From: an uncultured Clostridia bacterium
GTDB taxonomy: Bacteria; Bacillota; Clostridia; Oscillospirales; Ruminococcaceae
Assembly: GCA_947166515.1 (NCBI GenBank)
Contig: CAMVEM010000003.1
Location: 1-49,023, forward strand
Reading direction: 5' to 3'
DNA length: 49,023 bases
How positions within the stretch are numbered: position 1 is the stretch's first letter; every line of letters begins with the position of its first letter. Below are positions 1 to 6,966 of this stretch, piece after piece. The notes beneath the pieces were generated by a model that was not told the DNA's origin, did not search any database, and worked only from the letters and a program-made list of their open reading frames with translations. The position numbers and the translations under genes are program-made.

Positions 1-552
1 TGCTTTAACTTCTGCCGTTGTAGCTTCTCCGATGTTGTCTTCGGTTATATCAGCTGGGTTTGTTACCTTTGTGAACGATACGGAGGATTCGGGCTCGCTG
101 CTGGCAGACGCTTCATGCACAGCAAACGTTACTACTGGATAGTATCCTCCTGTTACGATCGATGTCACATAGATGCCGTCGGAAGTATCAGTTACAGGCC
201 AATTGCCTCCCTCAATACCCATCTCTCCGTAAATGCAACCAAGATAGGCACCACCATTGCTCTTTAAGAAGTAGTAAGCACCAGTATCTGATTCAGTAAT
301 ATCAAAAGGACCAGTGATATTTCCTCTTACCAATGTCCATGGCTTAACATTTGGATTGAGAGATACCCCATCCCCAATTTGATACTCTGTAGTCGAATTG
401 ATGGTATCGCCCGGATGAAGTACATCTCCCTCTTGCAGAGTTGTAAATTCTGTCGCTGTCGCATACGCCGTCAGGCTCATTCCCGCCATGCACGAAATTA
501 TCATGCAGAATGACAGGAAAATGCTTAAAAATCTGTTTCTTTGCTTTTTCAT
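1..552 (-). CDS. Secreted protein of unknown function, 3' part beyond the window
   Basis: The first 184 codons are present and the frame is open at the window edge. The N-terminus has a typical export signal: MKKQRNR, then a hydrophobic stretch rich in F, I, S, C and M, ending near an AYA cleavage site at about residues 30-35. The mature part is rich in S, T, G and D and reads like an extracellular beta-rich domain, but I recognise no family. The ATG at 552 is preferred because AGGA lies 8 nt upstream; an in-frame ATG at 561 would sit inside that ribosome site. A strong promoter and a roughly 210-nt structured leader precede it, which points to control at the RNA level. Confidence 0.75.
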   Translation of the reverse strand, partial: MKKQRNRFLSIFLSFCMIISCMAGMSLTAYATATEFTTLQEGDVLHPGDTINSTTEYQIGDGVSLNPNVKPWTLVRGNITGPFDITESDTGAYYFLKSNGGAYLGCIYGEMGIEGGNWPVTDTSDGIYVTSIVTGGYYPVVTFAVHEASASSEPESSVSFTKVTNPADITEDNIGEATTAEVKA

Positions 553-598
553 CTTTGACATCCTTTCATAATGAAATGTTGATTTATATAAAAACACT

Positions 599-720
599 CT
601 GAGACCCCTGAAAAACAGTGGTCCCGGGCGTTGTAGCCTTTATTGATCCCGGAGCTTGACAAAAGAGCGCAGTCAAGCTGCTGTACAGTTGCGGGTATAT
701 CACGCACATACATGATCGTC
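599..720 (-). promoter_or_regulatory. Structured 5' leader, candidate riboswitch or cis-acting RNA
   Basis: Read on the minus strand this part of the leader folds into consecutive hairpins. An 8-bp perfect stem AGCTTGAC/GTCAAGCT has arms at 672-679 and 653-660. A CCGGG/CCCGG pairing joins 648-652 and 624-628 and encloses GGCTACAACGCC. A final GACCACTG/CAGGGGTC stem (616-623 with 603-610) is followed by a U-containing run. I checked for the c-di-GMP-I, TPP, cobalamin, FMN, glycine and SAM cores that I know and saw none. That it is regulatory RNA is an inference. Confidence 0.45.
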
Positions 721-770
721 AAGCCCCTTTCTGTGAAAATGTGCCTATTTTTTTTAAATCCGACACTTGC

Positions 771-799
771 ATTATAGCACATTTTGCTAATAAAGTCAA
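771..799 (-). promoter_or_regulatory. Sigma-A promoter of the secreted-protein gene
   Basis: On the minus strand TTGACT (794-799) and TATAAT (771-776) are 17 bp apart. Transcription would start near 764, giving a leader of about 210 nt before the ATG at 552. Confidence 0.8.
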
Positions 800-1005
800 G
801 ATTGTAAGCAAGATTCTTGTGCTGAATATATTATAACACACAAAGTGTTACCAGACCGTTACTGGAAAGGGCACTTTTATGATAGAAAAATGAAAGTTTG
901 GTGATGTTTCTCTGAAAGATGTGGTTTTGGGGTTGCTTTTCGGTGCTGCAGTGGAGAGCGTGGAATCCGCGGCAGTCGGATGTCGCACCTTTTTCCGTAA
1001 ATCCG

Positions 1006-1034
1006 TTGACAATGTCCGTATTATATGATATACT
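1006..1034 (+). promoter_or_regulatory. Sigma-A promoter
   Basis: TTGACA (1006-1011) and TATACT (1029-1034) are 17 bp apart. It lies about 280 bp before the membrane-protein gene at 1322 and directly before the folded RNA at 1041-1141. The stretch 800-1005 between this and the opposing promoter shows nothing I can name. Confidence 0.75.
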
Positions 1035-1040
1035 AAAAAA

Positions 1041-1141
1041 AATTCTTGTTTCGTCGGAAAAATTTCCTTGACTGATGCTGAGGGGACGAATAAGATTGAT
1101 TAAAAATTCTGGCTCTGATACAACAATCGGTCGATTTTTTT
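1041..1141 (+). ncRNA. Candidate small RNA or attenuated leader
   Basis: From the predicted start near 1041 the RNA can form TTCGTC/GACGAA (1050-1055 with 1085-1090) enclosing a GGAAA/TTTCC hairpin. It can then form GATTGATT/AATCGGTC (1094-1101 with 1125-1132) followed by seven T residues (1135-1141), as in an intrinsic terminator. The product would be about 100 nt. It could be a free small RNA or a leader that must be read through to express the gene at 1322. No known family was recognised. Confidence 0.35.
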
Positions 1142-1164
1142 AATTGTCAATTTCAATTTTAAAC

Positions 1165-1201
1165 CCGCTTGACCGGATAGGGTCGAGCGGTTAATTCTTT
1201 T
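1165..1201 (+). terminator. Terminator-like hairpin in the 1322 leader
   Basis: CCGCTTGACC (1165-1174) pairs completely, with one G-U, with GGTCGAGCGG (1181-1190). A T-rich run to 1201 follows. It is the second terminator-like structure between the promoter at 1006 and the gene at 1322, consistent with attenuation. Confidence 0.4.
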
Positions 1202-1321
1202 CGGCTTTTACTTCTGAAGAACATTCACACGGCGGTTTGTGAGCTGCTGTGCGGACTGTTCTCCGTAACCGGTGAAGACCGTCGGTATTATGCTGCGAAA
1301 GGGAAATGGGAGGTATGGACT

Positions 1322-2581
1322 TTGGAACTTGATAACGAACTCATCCCCGAGGAAAAGAAAAACGCGGAAGAAACAGTGACAGCTGCAGAGGCAGAGGTTC
1401 CTGCCGCTTCCGGGGAACCGGAAAAAAAGAAAAAGAAGCGCCGCCGTCAGATACACGAAGTCACGGCCGAAAATGATATCAGATACCGCGGGCCGCTTTC
1501 TTACAGGCATCTTAAGATACTCGGCTGGTTCTGCATAATTATTTCACAGATAGCTGTTGTGGAACAACTGAAAGAGCATGTTACGGGAAACGCCATTCCG
1601 TTTTTCTGTAATGATAGAATTATAAGCTTATTCACTTTTGCAGCTCTTCCACTCCTGCTGATATCCATTTTCTCGGTACTTCTGCAAAAGCGCAGCAATT
1701 ACAGGAGCACGCTTGTCATAAACGGTGCTCTGGCGCTTGGAATGATCGGATTGTTCATGCTGATATATCATCGCTATATATTGGGGCTGGCGGGAGCATT
1801 TTTCAATACCGCGAATCAGTCCGCAGCGGACGCGTTTGATGATATGATGTCGACGATACCGAGCTTCAGGGGATTTCTGACGTTCAACATCTTTATCGAT
1901 GTTTTTCTCTGCGTACTTGTCATGTTTTTTCTCGATTATACGCCGAAGCACTTCTTTACCGGAAAGAAGCTGCTGATATTCCGTTCGTTCGTGATAATCC
2001 CGCTGATTTATGAGCTGGCCTGCATCCTGATAAAGATAATGGCCACAGAGCGTTTTATCACGCTTCCGTTCTGGGTATCGCCTCTGCTTACCACAAAGCC
2101 TCCTATGAGTATTCTGATGTTCCTTTCTATAGTCAGATTTATAAAGATACGCGAGAAGAAATATCTTGCGACCGGAAAGTCTATTGAAGAATATCACGAA
2201 TTCCTGAAAACAAACACAAATTCCTTCCAGTTTTCGAGACATCTTATACTGACAGTAACCGTCTATTCGTTACTGGATTTCCTGCTTCTGATATTTCTTA
2301 CTGCGATAGATCTGGTAGTTTTGGGGCGGCTGGATGCCTCCGACCTGCCATTGGCTCTTGCAGAATCGCTGGCAAAGGTGAATTCATGGGGATTCGGCGG
2401 TACTGCCGGAATGATGGACCTTATTCCGATAATTTTGCTGTTCTCATATACAAGGACGCACAAACAAAAACTGATCGACGCGGCGATACCTGTTGTCAGC
2501 GTGATCGTTATTGTACTGGTCTATCTTGACGGCGGGTTCCAGCTGATACAAGGCGTATTGAGGAACTCGGGCACTATATGA
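1322..2581 (+). CDS. Multipass membrane protein, unknown function
   Basis: The 419-residue protein starts with a charged cytoplasmic segment of about 60 residues: an acidic Glu/Ala-rich part, then a run of Lys/Arg near residues 37-44. Around seven or eight hydrophobic segments follow between residues 65 and 415, separated by short basic loops. I recognise no family or catalytic motif. The start is a TTG at 1322, chosen because GGGAGG (1308-1313) lies 8 nt before it; the nearer ATG at 1315 is out of frame and stops after five codons. The gene seems to be transcribed alone from the promoter at 1006, through a leader with two terminator-like hairpins. Its existence as a gene is well supported by length and composition; its role is unknown. 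Confidence 0.8.
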   Translation: MELDNELIPEEKKNAEETVTAAEAEVPAASGEPEKKKKKRRRQIHEVTAENDIRYRGPLSYRHLKILGWFCIIISQIAVVEQLKEHVTGNAIPFFCNDRIISLFTFAALPLLLISIFSVLLQKRSNYRSTLVINGALALGMIGLFMLIYHRYILGLAGAFFNTANQSAADAFDDMMSTIPSFRGFLTFNIFIDVFLCVLVMFFLDYTPKHFFTGKKLLIFRSFVIIPLIYELACILIKIMATERFITLPFWVSPLLTTKPPMSILMFLSIVRFIKIREKKYLATGKSIEEYHEFLKTNTNSFQFSRHLILTVTVYSLLDFLLLIFLTAIDLVVLGRLDASDLPLALAESLAKVNSWGFGGTAGMMDLIPIILLFSYTRTHKQKLIDAAIPVVSVIVIVLVYLDGGFQLIQGVLRNSGTI

Positions 2582-2582
2582 T

Positions 2583-2608
2583 GACCGGTAGCTGGCAGCG
2601 GTCCTTTT
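2583..2608 (+). terminator. Weak terminator candidate after the membrane-protein gene
   Basis: GACCG (2583-2587) and CGGTC (2599-2603) form a 5-bp stem followed by CTTTT. It is placed directly after the stop codon but is weak. Confidence 0.3.
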
Positions 2609-2682
2609 CCGGGCATCAGCCATATATCTGATATTGTTTTGCTTATCATATCATTCATATTGATTTTATTTTCTAAAGGTGG

Positions 2683-2711
2683 TTGACAATCTGAAAATAA
2701 TGTTGTATAAT
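2683..2711 (+). promoter_or_regulatory. Consensus sigma-A promoter of the STAS gene
   Basis: TTGACA (2683-2688) and TATAAT (2706-2711) are 17 bp apart, a perfect consensus. The start near 2718 gives a leader of about 95 nt. Confidence 0.85.
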
Positions 2712-2811
2712 GATATATGTGTAAAATTATGCTTGCCATGTTACGGGGCTGACAGCGCTCCGGGCGTGGTATGGAGTTTATCGGAATAAAGACGCATAAA
2801 GGAATTTGTAT

Positions 2812-3096
2812 ATGGAACTTGAAAAGACAGGAACCAGCCTTAAAGTCAGGCTCATAGGAGAAGTAAACAGCGATAATGCGCCAGGGATCGTGGAAACACT
2901 GTTCAGGGAGACCGAGGGTATTACAGATCTGACATTTGACCTGAAAGACCTTGAATATATCTCCTCGGCAGGACTGCGTATGATGCTCGGGCTGCAGAAG
3001 ATCCTGAAAGACCATATGACCATAGAGAACACGAATGAGGAAGTAATGGAGATCTTCTCCATTGCCGGATTTACTAATCTGCTTCATTTCGCGTGA
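2812..3096 (+). CDS. STAS-domain anti-sigma factor antagonist (SpoIIAA/RsbV type)
   Basis: This 94-residue protein is a single STAS domain. The family core is visible: LTFDLKDLEYISSAGLR near residues 45-61, where the first or second Ser of ISSAG is the usual site phosphorylated by the partner anti-sigma kinase. Such proteins, when dephosphorylated, bind the anti-sigma factor and free the sigma factor. I start it at the ATG at 2812, 8 nt after GGA of AAAGGA; an in-frame TTG two codons earlier is less likely. It is a single-gene unit with its own strong promoter and terminator. It is a paralogue of the STAS protein at 39526-39822: both share the IGEV and EGxTDLTFDL..LEYISSAGLR blocks. The cognate kinase and phosphatases are most likely those at 39844-45480. 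Confidence 0.88.
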   Translation: MELEKTGTSLKVRLIGEVNSDNAPGIVETLFRETEGITDLTFDLKDLEYISSAGLRMMLGLQKILKDHMTIENTNEEVMEIFSIAGFTNLLHFA

Positions 3097-3115
3097 AAAC
3101 AGATATTTCTGTTTT
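3096..3115 (+). terminator. Small AT-rich hairpin after the STAS gene
   Basis: AAAACAGA (3096-3103) pairs with TCTGTTTT (3108-3115), overlapping the stop codon. The T-rich 3' arm could serve as a weak terminator before the stronger one at 3152. Confidence 0.35.
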
Positions 3116-3151
3116 ATTGATGCGTCAGACGATTTATGTGATGTCAAAAAT

Positions 3152-3192
3152 GCCCGGAAGCGGCTGTGTGCTGCTTCCGGGCTGTTTTGTTT
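3152..3192. terminator. Bidirectional terminator between convergent units
   Basis: GCCCGGAAGC (3152-3161) pairs perfectly with GCTTCCGGGC (3173-3182). A T-rich run follows on the plus strand (3183-3192) and AAAAA precedes it, giving a T run on the minus strand. It can end both the STAS transcript and the ABC importer transcript. Confidence 0.85.
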
Positions 3193-3916
3193 ATAATACT
3201 TTTGAAAGAAACGCCTTAAGTCTCGGATTTTTCGGAGCTCCGAAAAAGCTTTCAGGAGCGTTTTCCTCTGCGATAACGCCGTCGTCAATGAACATTACGC
3301 GTGAAGCCACTTCTCTGGCAAATCCCATTTCGTGCGTTACGACGACCATTGTCATACCCTCTGTGGCGAGCTTTTTCATAAGATTAAGCACTTCGCCGAC
3401 CATTTCGGGGTCAAGCGCCGAGGTGGGCTCATCGAACAGCATCACGTCGGGATTCATCATAAGTCCGCGGGCGATCGCGATACGCTGCTTCTGGCCGCCG
3501 GAGAGCATATTCGGGTAGCTGTCCGCCTTGTCGGAAAGTCCGACCTTTTTAAGGAGCTCTTCGGCTTTCGCGTTCGCCTCGTCATTTGTCGTGATACCGA
3601 GCTTGACCGGAGCGAGCGTGAGGTTTTTTCGTATCGTCAGATGTGGAAAAAGGTGGAAATGCTGGAAAACCATTCCCATTTTCTCGCGGATCTTGTAAAG
3701 CTGTTTCTCGGGTGCTTTTGTAAGATCGACACCTTCAAAGATTATCGAGCCCTCCGTCGGCTTTTCCAGCATATTCAAGCAACGCAGGAAGGTGCTCTTT
3801 CCGGAACCGGACGGCCCTATAACAACGACTTTTTCGCCCTTTTCTATGGTCGTGTCGATACCCTTGAGGATCTCAAGCTTGCCGAAGTTCTTTTTAAGTC
3901 CTTTAACCTCGATCAC
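3191..3916 (-). CDS. Polar amino acid ABC importer, ATP-binding protein (GlnQ/HisP type)
   Basis: This is the ATPase of a polar amino acid importer. It has a Walker [10 protein letters not shown] near residue 30, a Q-loop in [13 protein letters not shown], the signature LSGGQKQR, Walker [14 protein letters not shown], and the switch His in VVTHEMGF. The open frame extends upstream to 3949. The likely start is the GTG at 3916, 10 nt after AAAGGAGG; this gives 241 residues, the usual size for the family, beginning [12 protein letters not shown] as its relatives do. With this start the gene overlaps the permease stop by 14 bp, so the two are translationally coupled. The last of three importer genes, it ends at a bidirectional terminator. 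The transported amino acid cannot be told from the sequence. Confidence 0.92.
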   Translation of the reverse strand: MIEVKGLKKNFGKLEILKGIDTTIEKGEKVVVIGPSGSGKSTFLRCLNMLEKPTEGSIIFEGVDLTKAPEKQLYKIREKMGMVFQHFHLFPHLTIRKNLTLAPVKLGITTNDEANAKAEELLKKVGLSDKADSYPNMLSGGQKQRIAIARGLMMNPDVMLFDEPTSALDPEMVGEVLNLMKKLATEGMTMVVVTHEMGFAREVASRVMFIDDGVIAEENAPESFFGAPKNPRLKAFLSKVL

Positions 3917-4595
3917 TTTTCTTGAGCCTCCTTTCAAGCTTCCCGACAAGGGAGCTCAGCCCCACGACAAGTATCAGATATATAAGTGCGACCGCTATGA
4001 GCGGCAGGAACGCCTCGTAGGTGACACTTCGTATGATGTCGCCGCCCTTGGTGAGATCCTGGAGCGCGATATATCCCGCGACGGATGTTTCTTTCAGGAG
4101 CACTATGCATTCGTTCGCGAGCGCGGGGAGGATATTTTTGAACGCCTGGGGCATTATGATGAATATCATCGTCTTGCGGTAGTTGAGACCGAGGCTCGCG
4201 CCCGCTTCAAACTGGCCGGGATCGATCGACATTATTCCCGAGCGGACTATCTCCGCCACATAAGCGCCGGAGTTTATACCGAACGCGAGGATTCCGACGA
4301 ATGTCTTGTCGATGCGCACAGAAGCGAAGATAACATAATAGATTATGAGGAGCTGCACCATTACCGGGGTTCCTCTTATAACTGTGAGGTAGATCTTAGC
4401 GATGAAGTTCAGTACTTTAAGCTTTCCCGTCTTGTCATGCGTAGCGCGCACGGTAGCGACCAGAAATCCTATCACCATACCGAGCATAACCGCAAAAAGC
4501 GTGATGAGAAGCGTGGTCTTAAGACCGTCTATGAGGTACATATACCTGTTGTCGTAAATGAAGGTATCGTACAGCTTCTGTAAAAATTCGTCCAA
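3903..4595 (-). CDS. Polar amino acid ABC importer, permease (HisM/GlnP family)
   Basis: The 230-residue membrane subunit has about five hydrophobic segments. The EAA loop that contacts the ATPase is clear: [20 protein letters not shown] near residues 133-152. The motif [12 protein letters not shown] near residues 91-102 is also typical. The C-terminus [11 protein letters not shown] overlaps the ATPase start. A gap of about 54 bp separates it from the binding-protein gene upstream, so the three genes form one operon read toward lower coordinates. Only one permease gene is present, so the channel is presumably a homodimer. Confidence 0.92.
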   Translation of the reverse strand: MDEFLQKLYDTFIYDNRYMYLIDGLKTTLLITLFAVMLGMVIGFLVATVRATHDKTGKLKVLNFIAKIYLTVIRGTPVMVQLLIIYYVIFASVRIDKTFVGILAFGINSGAYVAEIVRSGIMSIDPGQFEAGASLGLNYRKTMIFIIMPQAFKNILPALANECIVLLKETSVAGYIALQDLTKGGDIIRSVTYEAFLPLIAVALIYLILVVGLSSLVGKLERRLKKSDRG

Positions 4596-4649
4596 TGGTA
4601 TTTCCTCTCTGTCCAGACATTTATACAGCAGAGCGCCGCTGTGTATGCC

Positions 4650-5429
4650 TTACTTTGCGCGGACTATTATAGCCTGCTTTGATGTTGCGTAACCCTGTGT
4701 GAAGTTTACGTTCTTGACTCTGTCCTCGGTTACTGACATTCCGGCAACGCCTACGTCAGCCTTTCCGGAGGTGACTGCTGTGATTATGGAATCGAAAGCC
4801 ATATCTTCGATAACGAGTTCCATGCCTATCTTGTCGCATACTGCTCTCATCATATCAACGTCTATGCCGACGATATTTCCGCTCTCCTTGAGCTCATAGG
4901 GCGGGAATTCCGCGTTTGTAGCCATAGTGAGAGTGCCGGTCCTTGTTACGGAGCTGTCTGCAACGTAAGAAGCGCGGTCGGCGTTTTCGCCTATCCAGTG
5001 TGAAACTATCTTATCGAGAGTTCCGTCAGCCTTGAGTGCCGTGAGCGCGTCGTCGATCTTCTTGCCGAGCTCCTCGTTTCCTTTTGCGTAGGCTATCGCA
5101 TATTCCTCGTCGGCAAAAGGCTCGTCGAGTATTTTAAGGTCGGAATTCTTGCTGACGAATGCCTTGGCAGTCTCCATGTCGATCATTACCGCATCTACCT
5201 TCGCCTGCTTGAGAGCCTGTATGGCGTCAGCGCCCTTGTTGTATTTTTCTATCGTTGCGTCCTTTATGTCTTCGGCATATAAAGCGCCGGTCGTTCCGAG
5301 CTGTACTCCGACAGTTTTTCCTTCAAGGTCAGCAAGGCTGTTTACTGTGTTTGCCGGAACACCGTTCGAGCAGCCTGCGAAGCAGAGAGCTGCGGTCACG
5401 AGCAGTGCGGATATAAATCTTTTCTTCAT
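4650..5429 (-). CDS. Amino acid ABC importer substrate-binding lipoprotein with circularly permuted domain order
   Basis: This 259-residue lipoprotein has a signal peptide with lipobox FAGC (Cys20). It belongs to the bacterial extracellular solute-binding family 3, but its halves are in reverse order. Residues 30-148 match what is normally the second half: SLADLEGKTVGVQLGTTG, then VDAVMIDMETAKAF, then LKADGTLDKIVSHWIG, which in relatives is the C-terminal end. Residues 165-259 match what is normally the first half: TLTMATNAEFPPYE, IVGIDVDMMRAV, GMSVTEDRVKNVNF, ending VR at the usual hinge. A linker of about 17 residues joins the old C-terminus to the old N-terminus. Ligand contacts expected in the family are kept: Arg237 in one lobe, Thr46/Thr47 and Asp84 in the other. 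The reading frame, lipobox, ribosome site and promoter are intact, so it looks functional rather than decayed. Confidence 0.9.
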   Translation of the reverse strand: MKKRFISALLVTAALCFAGCSNGVPANTVNSLADLEGKTVGVQLGTTGALYAEDIKDATIEKYNKGADAIQALKQAKVDAVMIDMETAKAFVSKNSDLKILDEPFADEEYAIAYAKGNEELGKKIDDALTALKADGTLDKIVSHWIGENADRASYVADSSVTRTGTLTMATNAEFPPYELKESGNIVGIDVDMMRAVCDKIGMELVIEDMAFDSIITAVTSGKADVGVAGMSVTEDRVKNVNFTQGYATSKQAIIVRAK

Positions 5430-5476
5430 GTTGTTTTCTCCTTCTTCTGTCTTTATTGGTGCCTTTGCACCATAAT

Positions 5477-5505
5477 ATTATAACTCATACGCCCGCAAAA
5501 AGCAA
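5477..5505 (-). promoter_or_regulatory. Sigma-A promoter of the amino acid importer operon
   Basis: On the minus strand TTGCTT (5500-5505) and TATAAT (5477-5482) are 17 bp apart, about 50 bp before the lipoprotein start. The rest of the gap 5506-5642 is AT-rich and shows nothing else. Confidence 0.7.
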
Positions 5506-5642
5506 TAGCATAAAAATATTTTTTTCACAATAATTGAGATAAAAACAAGTGCGATTTACGATATTTTGACCACTTAAGCGGAAAAGGAATCTTTAGGCTT
5601 CTGTTTGCCTGTATCCGGCGGGCTTTGAAGGCATAAAAGCTC

Positions 5643-5671
5643 TTTACAAATCTGTATCTGTGTGATATAAT
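5643..5671 (+). promoter_or_regulatory. Sigma-A promoter of the GGDEF/EAL genes
   Basis: TTTACA (5643-5648) and TATAAT (5666-5671) are 17 bp apart, about 100 bp before the diguanylate cyclase gene. Confidence 0.7.
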
Positions 5672-5776
5672 ATAAGCAATACCGCACAAAGACCGCTTGA
5701 ATGCTTTGTGTGCTAAAGCCTATTATCTAAGCTTGAATGCCCCGGGCGACATACAGAATATAATGATCCGGGGGCT

Positions 5777-6913
5777 GTGAGTTGGGAGATGAGCTGTCTG
5801 GAACGCACTGTTCAGAGCGCGGCGATGATTAATACCGTGCCCATACTTATACTTATTTTCCTGCTGTTTTTTCTGAGAGCAAACTGGCGTTATGAGGTCA
5901 GGCTGACGGCTCATTTCATGCCGTCGACGCTTCTGCTGATGATACTGACGGGACTTGATAACCTTGATTTCTTCGCATTTGCGCATCAGGGGACCGATGA
6001 GACTGCAGCGTTCTTACACAAGCTTGTGGGAATGCTGCAGTATGATGTCAGGATACTGCTGATGGCGTTTCTGATCTCGATAGTTGCAGACAGACTGAGC
6101 AGGAGAGAACATACCAGGTTCTGGACGATAGCGCCTGCTGTGGCGAACTGCTTCCTGCTTCTGCCGAGCCTGTTTACTGATCTGTTCTTTTCGTACAACG
6201 AGGACGGGCGGATCGTCAGGGGTGTGCTCCACTATGAACCCCATATCGTTTCTGCGTTTTATATAGTGTTTCTGTTCGTGCTCGCGTTCATGGCGAAAAG
6301 GCGCACACATTCGACCGAAGCCGGCATACTGGCGATAACAGCTTCGTCGGTGGTCGTCGCTGTTCTTGTGGAAATGGTTTTCTCTCTGCGCGGCATACTG
6401 CTGTCGGTTATTGCGCTGTCGATACTCGGATATTATCTTTATCTGCATATCGAGCATTTCAGATATGACAATCTGACCGGAGTGCTCAACCGCGAGGCGT
6501 TCAATGTGGATATAACCAGATACGGCAATCATCTTGTATCTCATATACTAAGCATCGATCTGAACGACCTGAAAGTCATTAATGACACACAGGGTCACGA
6601 AGCCGGAGACAGGGCTCTGGTAGCTACATCCCATGCTCTGGTGGACTCGCTTCTGCCGAAAAGCCGCATCTACCGCGTGGGCGGCGACGAATTTGCAGCA
6701 TTCTGCATACTGAGAAGCACGCCGGATGTGGAAAAAATGGTGGATAATATGTATAAGGCGGTCGAGGCCAAGGGATATTCCTGCGCCATAGGATATTCCG
6801 AATGGCTGAGCGGAAAGTCGTTCATGGAGGTCTATAAATCCGCCGATGACGCAATGTACAGGACAAAGCGAAGAATGAAGGATTCTGTATATGAAAATGC
6901 GGAGGCAAATTGA
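5777..6913 (+). CDS. Membrane diguanylate cyclase (GGDEF)
   Basis: The protein makes c-di-GMP from two GTP. Seven or eight hydrophobic segments fill residues 15-225, a membrane sensor of no family I can name, followed by a GGDEF domain at about residues 233-370. The catalytic motif GGDEF is intact at residues 302-306 in YRVGGDEFAAF, and DNLTGVLNR, IDLNDLKVINDTQGHEAGD are typical flanking motifs. No RxxD product-inhibition site stands five residues before GGDEF. The start is uncertain: GTG at 5777 and ATG at 5789 are both open to translation, neither with a well-spaced ribosome site. The EAL gene follows 53 bp downstream in the same direction, so synthesis and breakdown are probably co-expressed. 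Confidence 0.9.
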   Translation: MSWEMSCLERTVQSAAMINTVPILILIFLLFFLRANWRYEVRLTAHFMPSTLLLMILTGLDNLDFFAFAHQGTDETAAFLHKLVGMLQYDVRILLMAFLISIVADRLSRREHTRFWTIAPAVANCFLLLPSLFTDLFFSYNEDGRIVRGVLHYEPHIVSAFYIVFLFVLAFMAKRRTHSTEAGILAITASSVVVAVLVEMVFSLRGILLSVIALSILGYYLYLHIEHFRYDNLTGVLNREAFNVDITRYGNHLVSHILSIDLNDLKVINDTQGHEAGDRALVATSHALVDSLLPKSRIYRVGGDEFAAFCILRSTPDVEKMVDNMYKAVEAKGYSCAIGYSEWLSGKSFMEVYKSADDAMYRTKRRMKDSVYENAEAN

Positions 6914-6966
6914 ATCGGAAATTCCCTGTGCCGCTTAGGCGGCATCGGTAAGGAAAGGCTGGAGCA

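Noticed and set aside
553-764. c-di-GMP riboswitch before the secreted-protein gene
   Set aside because: The conserved parts of class I (GGCAAA, GGGACGCAAAGCC) are missing and I cannot recognise class II; reported only as an unknown leader.
1068-1093. CTGATG...GACGAA, recalling a hammerhead ribozyme core
   Set aside because: The stem II needed between the two motifs does not form and the core lacks the GAAA-type block, so it does not fit.
1265-1312. Slight likeness of ACC...ATTATGCTGCGAAAGGGAA to the 3' part of the TPP riboswitch
   Set aside because: The CTGAGA element and the paired arms of the TPP fold are absent, and the downstream gene is not a thiamine gene as far as can be seen.
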